From Nitzschia sp. DOCU1 (taxonomy: Eukaryota; Bacillariophyta; Bacillariophyceae; Bacillariales; Bacillariaceae), in assembly GCA_951394045.1 (NCBI GenBank), contig OX595998.1, positions 1,882,889 to 1,946,888 of the forward strand: a stretch of DNA of 64,000 bases, in the 5' to 3' direction. Position 1 is the first letter of the stretch, and every line of letters starts with the position of its first letter. Positions 55,131 through 64,000 of the stretch are shown here, piece by piece. The notes under the pieces were generated by a model. The model had not been told where the DNA came from. It worked only from the letters and a program-made list of their open reading frames with translations, and made no database searches. The position numbers were made by a program, and so were the translations under genes.

Positions 55131-58100
55131 TCATTCATTCGTCTTCGGCTTGCCCAGTCCAGGGCCTTGCGCTGCTACGACTCCCATTATCTGGTCTCGG
55201 AACCTCACAAATGTTGCACCTTGTAGTGGTTTTGTCATGAAGTCCCCAATCATGTCCCCAGTGGGACACCATTCGACAGTCAACTCTTTCTTGTTGATGC
55301 GATCTGTCACAAAATAAAAACGAATGTTAATATGTTTTGTTCGCTTGCTGCTCGAGGCTCTGCCATTCTTCTCAAGAAGTATGGCGCTTTGGTTGTCTTG
55401 GTACACGATGTTTGCATTGATCTTGTACCCTTGTGCCATCATGAAGTACCGTGTCCAGCATATGGCTGGCATACAGTCATCGACACTGATAATTTCTGCT
55501 TCTGTTGAGCTCCTCGAGTTCAACTTGTGCTTTGTGGAATTCAAGATTGGGAACCCTGTCCCCAAGGATAATCCACCACCGGTGTGCCCTCTCATATTCG
55601 GGTGCACTGCAAAGGATCCATCGATCCACCACTTTAGGACGCCACTCCCATTTGCTGCCAGAATCAACGGTAGGTCACGTGTTGCTCTTACATACTTCAT
55701 GAGATGTGTGAGCTTTTTCCAGTCATCTTTGTCTGGTTCTCTCACTCGTGTTGTCAGAAATGCCACGGCAGTGCAGGTGTCTGGTCTAGCAGGCTTCGTT
55801 GCGTAAAGTGTCTTGGCCACAATGTTGTGGAACTCGGTAGCCCTGGCTGGTTGTAGTTTCTCGCAGCTCTCGTCAACTTTAAAGAGATTTTCTGGGGCTG
55901 AGCTTGTTTTGCTCCCCTTGGCATTTGGGTCCGCTTTTTCGAAGGCGGAAATAATTTCATCGATGTATCCGAACATTGATATCTTGACTTGGCCCTTTTT
56001 GTTGTAGTCGAGTGTCATGCCAAGGTAAGTATGGACTTTGCCCCGGCTAACAGCCATTTTTCCAGACCCATCTTCAAATATGCTCTCATACTCTTGTCGC
56101 AGCCACAGGATCATGTCATTCACTACCTTTGGATCCTTGTGACTGAGTTTACAGTCATCAACGTGGAAACAAATAGTCATTTGTTTCCCATCGATAATTT
56201 TATTCGCCACGCAGGGGTCGTATGGGTTAAACACGAACCCAGTCTTCAGCAAGCTTGTGCTGAACTTGCGATAGTACAGAAGGCTTGCAACCATCGTGCC
56301 ATATATGGCATTCAGGCATTTGACAATTAGCTGTGATTCCCCTTTTTTATCCTTGGTGAGGAATTTGGCATACGCCTTGGGGGCAATCTCAACCAGCATG
56401 TCTGCTAGTACACCGCGAATCTTCAAGATTGCCAAATCCTTTTCGGCTTCTATCCTAGTTTGGATGAAGGCATTCGGGATGTCAATTACAGCAACTTCCC
56501 TTCCTTCTTCTGCCTCAATGATGCAGGTGAGCAGTACAGACTCTGTTGCCACTGTCGGTGACGAGGAGTCCTCTTTCGAGATATACTCTCGCTGCTTGTT
56601 ACCACCAGCCACGGTTCGACCTTTGATCTTTCCATCACGTTTTTGCTTGAGGAACATGTGGGATTCAAGGACGTGTTTGCGTTGGTCTTCCGTGAGTTCT
56701 TTCCAGTGCATGGGCTTAAAAGTATCTCGCATGTGCAGCTGTTTCATTTCTGAACGGACTGCGTCTTGTGCAGGCTTGCCCCAGCTTTTCATTCCTGCTT
56801 TGAGGGAAAGTTGAGTCATTATAGCGGCTGCAACTTCCTCACCCGGGTGGCTCTCTTCGTGTTGGAACAGCGGGTGCGCGTCGGGGTGTAAGGTGGGGTG
56901 TAATGTGCCCGTTTCTTCAAGTTGGGCAGCGGCATAAGAATATTTTGTTCCCGTAAGGCTTGGAACTAATCGTTCAGGTGCGTTCTTAATCCTCGTGGAT
57001 CGCCTTGGCACTCCTGCAGTTTCAACCGGGGCCAATGTTCCAATCGGCCGGGCTGCAGTGGGTGTTGTTTCAGCATTTTCCGTGGCGGGAATTATTGGCT
57101 GGACTTGCGGTTGCACCTCGACTTCGGCAGCATTTTCATTGTCCCACCTCACGTGGGGTGTGTCATCTTATTCGGGGGCATTTGCGTTGGCTTTGGGATC
57201 AGTTAAGTTTTGAACTTCCTGCGGCTGTAGCGGGAGAATGGGAATAAGCTGTTCTTCCGGGTCCACTCCTGTGATCTCGACAGGATCATCTAGCACATTA
57301 ATGTCAGCGATTTCACGACCGTCCCGGTCCGTGAAAGTAAAGAGCTCCAGCTGATCATGGCCGAGAGCATCAACTCTAGCGATGATGGTTTCTGGCATGG
57401 GAATTTTGTCCCAGCTAAAACGAGTCACTTTCTTCCCTGTGGTAAGATTCATGAATTTGAATCCGCCTTGCAAGTTGCCACTTGATCCTAGGCAAATGGC
57501 ACCGAGGGTACGAGCGGCTTGGCTGTTACGGGGCAAATCTTCTTCGTGTACCTGACAGTAGTCGCCAAGTTGCAACCGAAGATGTTTCTTGAAGTCCAGG
57601 GTTTCGCCTGTCATTATAGTTCTTGGGCTGATTGTTGCCGATAATCCCCCTTTCGGAGGGAAGTGATTCAGCAGCTTGACGGCGGCGAACACGAGGTGGA
57701 TCAGCAATATTTTGGGAAGGTGTGCAAAAGGAAGGCTGTGTCTGATAGCACGAGCTCGTTCTTTCACCACGCGAATTCGTCGCTCAATTTCGGGAATGTG
57801 CTCATTGGCCGCAGCAAGGTTCACCCGGGGCCCATTCGGCATGGCTTGTATCATTGCTTGTAGTGGGGCGAATTCACCATCTGCCAGGATAGTGGTAATT
57901 CGGAATCCCCGCTGTAAGTAAAACTTGTATGCTTCCTCGAATGCCTTGACGACGTTCTGAAGCTTGCGGTCTGGGAGATGGTTCACCATTGTGAAGCAAA
58001 TCTTCCGACTTAGAGAGAGGAAGAATGGGATACGGTTCACAAAGAAGATGTCCATGGTGAGGAATACATCTTTGTTCAGCCGCATCATTTCCGGTAGGAC

Positions 58101-58745
58101 CGCCACATAATCTTCTGCCAAATGAGTTGACTTGCGTCGTGTGGTCTTTCCTTTCAGTGCCCCAATTGACTTGCCCCAGATTTTGTCCGCTGTAACAACA
58201 TCAGCGAGGGTAACTGGGCAGTCCTTGATGGAGTTGCTTTGGATCACCCATTTGAAATCCTTCATTGATGGGAATCCCAGAGTAGAATAGAGGGTTCTGG
58301 CCACTTCTGCAGCCTTGATTTGCCGTTGGGTAAAGCCTTCTTTATTACCTGTTACTGTGGAGATGAAAACAAAATCCTGTTGCTGGCGGGGATCATAGTA
58401 ATGCAATCCCGAACGATGCATTTTGAATTCGATGTTGGGCTTCCCTTCGGCTTGGCGGTGGACCACAAATGATTTATCCAGGCTATCGTAAGTGACCCGA
58501 TACTGTTTGATAATATTTTTCAATGACAGAATATTTGTGATTGCATCGGGGCTGAACCAAACTGGCAGACGATACCCTGCTAGCGTTGCTTGCATTTTCA
58601 CTTTCATGCTGCCACCGTTACTCTTCAGGTTCATTGTGGTGGTAGCTCTAGTCACGTTCATGACGAGTCCAGGGTCACAGAATAAATCCATTGTGGACTC
58701 GTTATCCAGTAGGATAACCTTTTTGAGATCAAGGTCATCCTTCCT
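55131..58745 (-). mobile_element. 5'-truncated copia-type LTR retrotransposon (protease-integrase-RT-RNase H)
   Basis: One reading frame on the minus strand, broken only by a TAA at 57168-57170. From its 5' end come a protease-like LLDNESTMDLF, an integrase core (LTMDIFFV, ILADGEFAPL and an EIERRIRVVKER glutamate, i.e. D-D-E), a copia-type basic linker, then reverse transcriptase (AVIDIPNAFIQT, CFHVDDCK with VDD instead of YVDD) and RNase H (WWIDGSFAVH, STEAEIISVDD, YQDNQSAILL). The order integrase before RT defines Ty1/copia. Gag and the 5' LTR are missing; the break at 58745 touches telomere-like repeats. RT and integrase core residues look intact. Confidence 0.88.
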
Positions 58746-58760
58746 GGGTTAGGGTTAGGG
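58746..58760 (+). repeat. Interstitial telomere-like repeat, GGG(TTAGGG)2
   Basis: GGGTTAGGGTTAGGG lies exactly at the truncated end of the copia element. Diatom telomeres are TTAGGG repeats. Confidence 0.7.
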
Positions 58761-58925
58761 TAATTGGTAATGGGTAAAAGGGAAAAGGAAGAAGGGAAAA
58801 GGAAAAAAGGAAAAAGGAAAGTAGGAATAGGAATAGGGATAGTGGGGAAAATAGGAATAGGAATAGGACTAGGAAACAGCAGAGTTGGAAACATAGAATT
58901 TTAAGTAAAATGAGAAGAATGGGAG
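58761..58925 (+). repeat. Purine-rich low-complexity tract
   Basis: Strongly strand-asymmetric runs of GGGAAAAGGA and GGAATAGGAATAGG types follow the telomere-like repeat. No coding content. Confidence 0.65.
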
Positions 58926-59505
58926 AAGATGAGGTTTCACTACATTATCATACTTTGTCATCAGTCTTCTTTATGCATTAGTCTCCTATTGATATCATGT
59001 TCGTTCATACAACCTTCCTCAGCTCATCATATTTGTTCATACTTACATATGCGCAACCTCTTCATGAATCTACCTCTGATCATACGTGTTGCTCATATGA
59101 GCCACCCCAGCTTGTCATGCTCACTCATACAGCCTCCTTGTCTTGTTACTTCATAGATAGATATGTGGATAAGTAGTTAGGTAGACAGGTAGTTACGCTG
59201 GTAGTTCGCCTGCTTCTTAGAAACGAGCCACATAAAGTTACAGCTTTTCTTGAGATATTGAATTCATGCATCCCATAGCTTGCTTGTAGTAAGGACTCAA
59301 GTATGTCATGCTGACTCATGCAGCCTTCTTGTATTGTCACCTCATAGATGGATATGTGGATAGTTAGCTAGGTAGCTAGTTAGTTGTGCTGTTAGTTCGG
59401 CTGCTTCTTAGAAATGAGCCCAACAGAGTTGTCAGCTTCCCTTGAGATACTGATTTCAGGATTCTCATAGCCTGCAAGTAGTAAGGACCCCACCATAGCT
59501 GACTG
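58926..59505. repeat. Degenerate tandem repeat, period about 191 bp
   Basis: GTCATGCTCACTCATACAGCC at 59114 recurs as GTCATGCTGACTCATGCAGCC at 59305; each is followed by CATAGAT-GATATGTGGATA and CTGCTTCTTAGAAA-GAGCC. Shorter TCAT-C-TTCATAC words precede them. Noncoding. Confidence 0.6.
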
Positions 59506-59699
59506 TTCTACATTATCTGAAAGCTATAAAAACCATAAAAAGGTAGTTACATTGTTTATGGTGAAGAAATTGAAGCGCACCAACAAGATACTGCATGATG
59601 TTCCCTTGCTTCCATTACTGATTGGACAGTTTGACCACCACTATCTCCAAACAAAGCATTGTGCACGTGATCCACACCACTCACCCTGTGTGGCTTGTT

Positions 59700-59960
59700 A
59701 TACTGGTTGTGGGGGTGAAACAACTACTGAAAACAGACCAGTATTGGTGGAGATATGAACAATTTCCATTGTGGCTGGTGGGTGTCCAGTAGTAAGGTAG
59801 TTAGAACGCTTTGTGGATTTATTTCACCTCAAAGGCCATCTTTGTGTTGTCATACAGGTTGTAGTGGTGAAAGAACTACTGGAAATGGACCAGTATTGGT
59901 GGAGATATCAACAATTTCATTTGTAGCTTGTGGCTCTCCAGTAGTAAGGTACACTGGTCG
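59700..59960. repeat. Second tandem repeat, period about 153 bp
   Basis: GGTTGTGGGGGTGAAACAAC (59704) recurs as GGTTGTAGTGGTGAAAGAAC (59857), each followed by GACCAGTATTGGTGGAGATAT and later GTCCAGTAGTAAGG / CTCCAGTAGTAAGG. Noncoding; immediately upstream of the phosphatase gene. Confidence 0.6.
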
Positions 59961-60064
59961 TTTGACTACGGCACTATTGCTTTCGTTTGTCACCATCAGA
60001 CCTGGAATTGCAACCCATAGCTAATTGTTTCTCTCTATTACCCCACTGACCCACTAGTAGCACC

Positions 60065-61128
60065 ATGTTATTGGACGTCGATTCTTGTATCGAGACTCTC
60101 AAAGCGGGAGAATGTGTTTCGGAAAGAGAACTGAGGCAACTGTGTCAATACGTGAGCGAATTGCTGATGGAAGAATCGAACGTGCAACCAGTTATTTCTC
60201 CCGTGACGATCGTAGGAGACTTGCATGGCCAATTCTTCGATTTGCTCAATCTGCTCAAAGTGGGGGGCTGGCCTCCGGATACGGCGTACGTCTTTCTAGG
60301 AGATTTTGTGGATCGGGGGCACAATAGCGTGGAGACGTTGAGTCTGCTGCTTTGCCTGAAACTGAAATATCCAGGGCACGTGACATTACTGCGGGGGAAT
60401 CATGAAGTAAGTTTATATTTGCAGGATCTTTGGGGTGTATCTAGCTTTATTCTGGATTCACTAGTAGCATCCGTACGTTTACTAATCGATTCTCTTCCCT
60501 CTGACCACTCAAGTCCCGCCAAATTACGCAAGTCTATGGCTTTTATGATGAGTGTTTGCGAAAATATGGGAATGCCAGTGTGTGGAGGCATTGCGTCCAA
60601 TGCTTTGATTGCTTTGGATTAGCGGCGTTGATTGACGAACAAGTGCTGTGTGTCCATGGCGGTCTGAGTCCAGATGTTAGAACTCTGGATCAAGTCCGAG
60701 CGATTGATCGGAATCAAGAAATTCCTCATGAGGGCGCCTTTTGCGATTTGGTGTGGAGCGACCCCGAGGAAATTTCCACGAGCTGGCAACTGTCACCACG
60801 TGGGGCTGGCTATCTGTTTGGGAAGCGCGTTACGGACGAATTTCATCAAGTCAACAATTTGGAGTTGCTGGCACGAGCGCATCAGCTCGTTATGGAAGGA
60901 CGCAAGTATCATTTTGACCAACGACTCGTAACTGTTTGGAGTGCTCCGAACTACTGTTATCGATGTGGCAATGTGGCTGCAATCCTGGAGATTGGGGGCT
61001 CGCCGGAGGAAAACGAGGGGGGTCCAGGAAGTATTCCGCAGAAATTCCAGTTCTTTCAAGAAACGCCGGAAAGTCAACATGGACCCCGAGGAGAAGAACG
61101 AGCGCAGCTGGTTCCGTACTTTTTGTAG
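60065..61128 (+). CDS. PP6-type serine/threonine protein phosphatase catalytic subunit
   Basis: Exons 60065..60406 and 60514..61128 (107-bp intron, phase 0) give 318 aa, close to the usual 305-320 of the PP2A/PP4/PP6 group. The metal-binding motifs are GDLHG (51-55), GDFVDRG (79-85) and GNHE (111-114, ending exactly at the intron). [20 protein letters not shown] and EESNVQPV are closer to PP6/Sit4 than to PP4 or PP2A. The C-terminus PYFL is the conserved end of the family. PP6 acts with SAPS-type subunits in cell-cycle and stress signalling. Small oddities are His after VDRG and an extra Gly/Glu-rich stretch near 275-290. Confidence 0.88.
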
Positions 61129-61326
61129 ATTGCAACTTGTGTATAGAGTGAAATCAATCAAGGTAGACGCACCAGCTACTAGTATTGGAACAAACTACCA
61201 ATGAGCAGAGCAGAAGGGCGTTTCTTGAGATACAGCAATGGGCCAAGCGGCATCGACTTGCGGGGCAACCGGAACATCAAGACTTTTCCAAAACAAATTT
61301 AACAAGCTAATTTTCGATACAATCGT

Positions 61327-64000
61327 TTAGTGATGATTCAATTTTCCTGCCTTTCCGGACATGGCCTTGGACTTGCCGTCGGGAATCATGTAAAGGACGA
61401 GAGGTTTCTCCGGGCTCAAGTAGGGGCGATCAACCCTATAGTATCCTCGGCGTTCCAATTGAATCACATCGCCCACACGCAGCGTTTTGAGACCAGCATC
61501 TCCAATAACTTCGGTAGTGGCCATGGTGTTGGGATTGACATAGTCTTCAAACTTGTCGTCCTCCTCCAATTTTTCCTTGGTAACCAGATAATCGAATTCG
61601 GTCAGGACCACCTTCGGGTGGGATGGCGATTCGACTAGCCACGTGAGCTTGCGCTTGGCCAATTTGAAGTCTCCATCAGGGATGAATTCACCCTCTAGGC
61701 CCGTGATCTTGCCTTCGGCTTGATCCACCTTGGTAAGCTTCACGACGCCTGAACGAATGGGAACGAGAAACAAACATGTTAGTACAACGGCAGTCCATCC
61801 AGTCATTCTGTTGTACACTAGTCAACATAAAAAACTTACCCCATCGAAGCAAGACAATCTCTTCTCCAATGACCATTCCATCCGTATCTGCCGCTTCCAA
61901 CAAGACCTTGCGCCCAATACGAATAGCCCGATCTCCGAGCGACGGATCCTTGGGATGATACGAGGTGGTCAAGTACGCCGTCGCGTCACTTTGGTTGGTA
62001 ATTACCAAAGGAACATTGTCGTGATCAATGGCCATGAAACGCTTGGCCACTTTGTCAACTTCTTTCTTGTTTTCCGCCCAAAACTTTTGCCATTCCATAT
62101 TGACGACACGACGGGAGGCGCCTTGAGAATAGATAAAGCTACGCAATGCCGAGACGTTGACACCACGGCGGACCACACCACGGACCGTTGGGAACCTGGC
62201 GTCGCCCCATCCTTCTACCAATCCTTGTTCGACGAACCAGGCCAACTTGCGCTTGGACAAGACCGTGTAAATGAAGTTGACACGCGAAAAGGCATGGATA
62301 CGAACTTTGCGCAATCCCAACGCTTTCAAAATCCATTGATACTGTTCATCACGATCGTTGTATTCCGTGGTACGAAGAGCATGCGTGACACCTTCCAAAC
62401 TATCCACAATAGGACACGCCAAGTCGTAGGTCGGATACGCCTTGAAGGTAGTCCCCGATCGATGATGCGGCGTCAAGTTTTGACGAAACAAGACGGGATC
62501 TCGCATGGTACCATTGTCACTGCTCATATCAATTTTGGCACGCAAACAATAGGCGGATCCTTCCGGACTTCCACTGCACATGGCAGCAAACAATTCCTTG
62601 GCTGTTTCGGGAGTTTGGTTTCTATGCTTGGATTCGATACGGTTCCCACGTTCTTCTTTCATTTGCTCTTGAGGAGTATCGTCCATGTATGCCAATCCCT
62701 TTTCAATCAATTGCAAAGCATATCCATGAATGACGGCAAAGTAATCCGAAGTGTACGTGACGACATTTGGTTTGACACCCAACAATTGCAAATCTTCCAC
62801 AATCGATTGTTGATATTCTTCCTTTTCTTTGGAGGGATTAGTATCATCAAAACGTACAATCAAACGTCCCTTGTATCGTTTGGCATAATAATCATTCAAC
62901 AAGACCGCCTTGGCATGACCGACATGCAAATATCCCGACGGTTCCGGAGGAAATCTCGTCACGACATGTCCGGGAATGGCACCTTCCAACAAATTCATTC
63001 CCTTTTCCAAAGGCTCTAGTATGGCGGACGCATCCGTCACGACTTCATCCGTGCCATTGACTCCCAAGGCGAGTTGCGTGGCTCGTTGAATGGCGGGCAA
63101 TTGTGCCATCATACTGACCCAACGGTAGGCTGCCACAAACTTGTTGGTGTGCAAATACGTCAAAAGCGGTGCCAAATCTCCAGCTTGACTGGGAAATCCT
63201 AGTGCGGCAAAGACCGCGACATCGGCCATACTGACCGACGCGGCATCCACTAGATAGCTTCTGTTGCTCGTCAAGGCATGTTCCAAGGTCATGGCAATGC
63301 CCTTGAGTCGTTGTTCCTTGTTATTTTTTTGCACAAGTACAGCACTGACATAATCCATCCATTGATCATTGGTGGCTTGTTGTGCCAATGACAATTTGGA
63401 GGAAGAACGTTGCGTCAAGTACCGAGCCATGGTCAAATCTCCCAGGACGGGCATGGCATTTTCTTCTAGGCCCAACAAACATTGAGGTACTCGATGATCA
63501 CTGGTCAAGTTGAGTTCAACGTCGGTATTGGTCAAAATGGCCATGGTCAAGGCAATAACAGGTCGTTCTCCTAGTGGAAGATTGGGATTAATGACCATTT
63601 GTAATGGCTGGATTTGATACGAAAAAGTGGAAGGTGCCGCCTTGTTCTGTGCTGCTGCTGCAGTGGAAGCAGGTGCTCCACCACCAGCCGCAGGAGGTCC
63701 CCCCGATTTGGCGGCTTTTTTGGCATCCTTCTTGGCATCCTTCTTGGCGGCCTTTTCGGGGTTAGGCTATAGCATTCAAAAAAGATGACGAACGCGGTTG
63801 TGTTAGACGGGCAGTTTGTGCATTACCTCCTATGTGATCGTTCGAGCAAGAATGACTTACAGGATTGTTTCCTCCACCCTCAGCGCCGCCTCCACCACCT
63901 GCAGCAGCTGCTGCAGCAGCCTTTTTTTCTTTTTCCAACTTTTTCTTTTCTGCCTTGCTCAAGGGTGCTTGAAAGGGTTTCCCATCGACACCAATGCCCC
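61327..64000 (-). CDS. Glutamyl-tRNA synthetase, cytosolic type (5' end outside window)
   Basis: Exons complement(61327..61748, 61840..63766, 63861..>64000), with introns of 91 and 94 bp. The 5' exon stays open to the window edge. In order: a Lys/Ala/Gly-rich linker (KAEKKKLEKEK, AAGGGGGAEGGG); a GST-like N-domain (about 63600-63050); the Rossmann core with RFPPEPSGYLHVGHAK (HIGH signature); RFDDTNPSKE; TTFKAYPTYDLACP; the KMSKS signature as VLSKRKL; PTVRGVVRRG; and the beta-barrel anticodon domain. This is the archaeal/eukaryotic GluRS class, charging tRNA-Glu in the cytosol. Glutaminyl-tRNA synthetase shares the class, but RRG and the GST-like extension favour GluRS. Confidence 0.88.

Noticed and set aside
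61730..63019. 429-aa open frame on the plus strand
   Set aside because: Lies antisense to the glutamyl-tRNA synthetase; composition is that of a shadow frame, with no domain.
1..64000. tRNA, rRNA genes, CRISPR arrays
   Set aside because: Looked for T-loop (GGTTCGAATCC-like) sequences with partner arms and for regular spacer arrays; none convincing by eye.

Overview
The window looks like nuclear DNA of a diatom, probably a pennate one. The signs are short GT-AG introns of about 65-110 bp (one of 510 bp), single-exon genes for large Ser/Asp-rich disordered proteins, secreted proteins with Pro-Thr linkers, a copia-type retroelement with diatom-like features, a TTAGGG-type repeat, a plastid-type leader with a cleavage site resembling ASAFAP, and TGACGTCA promoter elements. 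Species is not determined; all identifications rest on reading the sequence without database searches.

Left part (1-10.1 kb). A decayed L-type lectin-like gene is followed by a METTL24-like methyltransferase (-) and a PT-rich membrane protein (+) that once shared one divergent promoter. A tandem duplication broke both genes: one copy keeps the methyltransferase and a truncated surface gene, the other keeps a methyltransferase fragment and the intact surface gene. A 621-bp inverted-repeat element sits in the first promoter, and the second promoter supplies its empty site.

Middle (10.7-43.3 kb). In order: a sulfotransferase; a large disordered protein with FGDF-like motifs; a five-helix membrane protein of Tweety-like layout; a 3.5-kb block of nested non-autonomous DNA transposons; a 1401-aa disordered protein; a frameshifted secreted/membrane pseudogene; two secreted proteins sharing one C-terminal cysteine module; a second Tweety-like gene divergent from a dehydroascorbate reductase-like gene that appears to have two alternative first exons (cytosolic and plastid); and a third Tweety-like gene.

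Right part (45-64 kb). A one-exon thioredoxin / cyclic-nucleotide-binding / EF-hand fusion protein is followed by a six-exon OSCA/CSC1 (DUF221) channel gene, a degenerate receptor-like gene, a 5'-truncated copia element whose broken end abuts TTAGGG repeats, tandem repeats, a PP6-type phosphatase, and a cytosolic-type glutamyl-tRNA synthetase running off the right edge.

Taken together the intact genes cover signalling and redox functions (cNMP/Ca/thiol sensor, OSCA channel, PP6, DHAR, three possible volume-regulated channel relatives), with palindromic TGACGTCA sites 180-215 bp upstream of three genes. The rest is secretory-pathway enzymes, cell-surface proteins and transposon debris.
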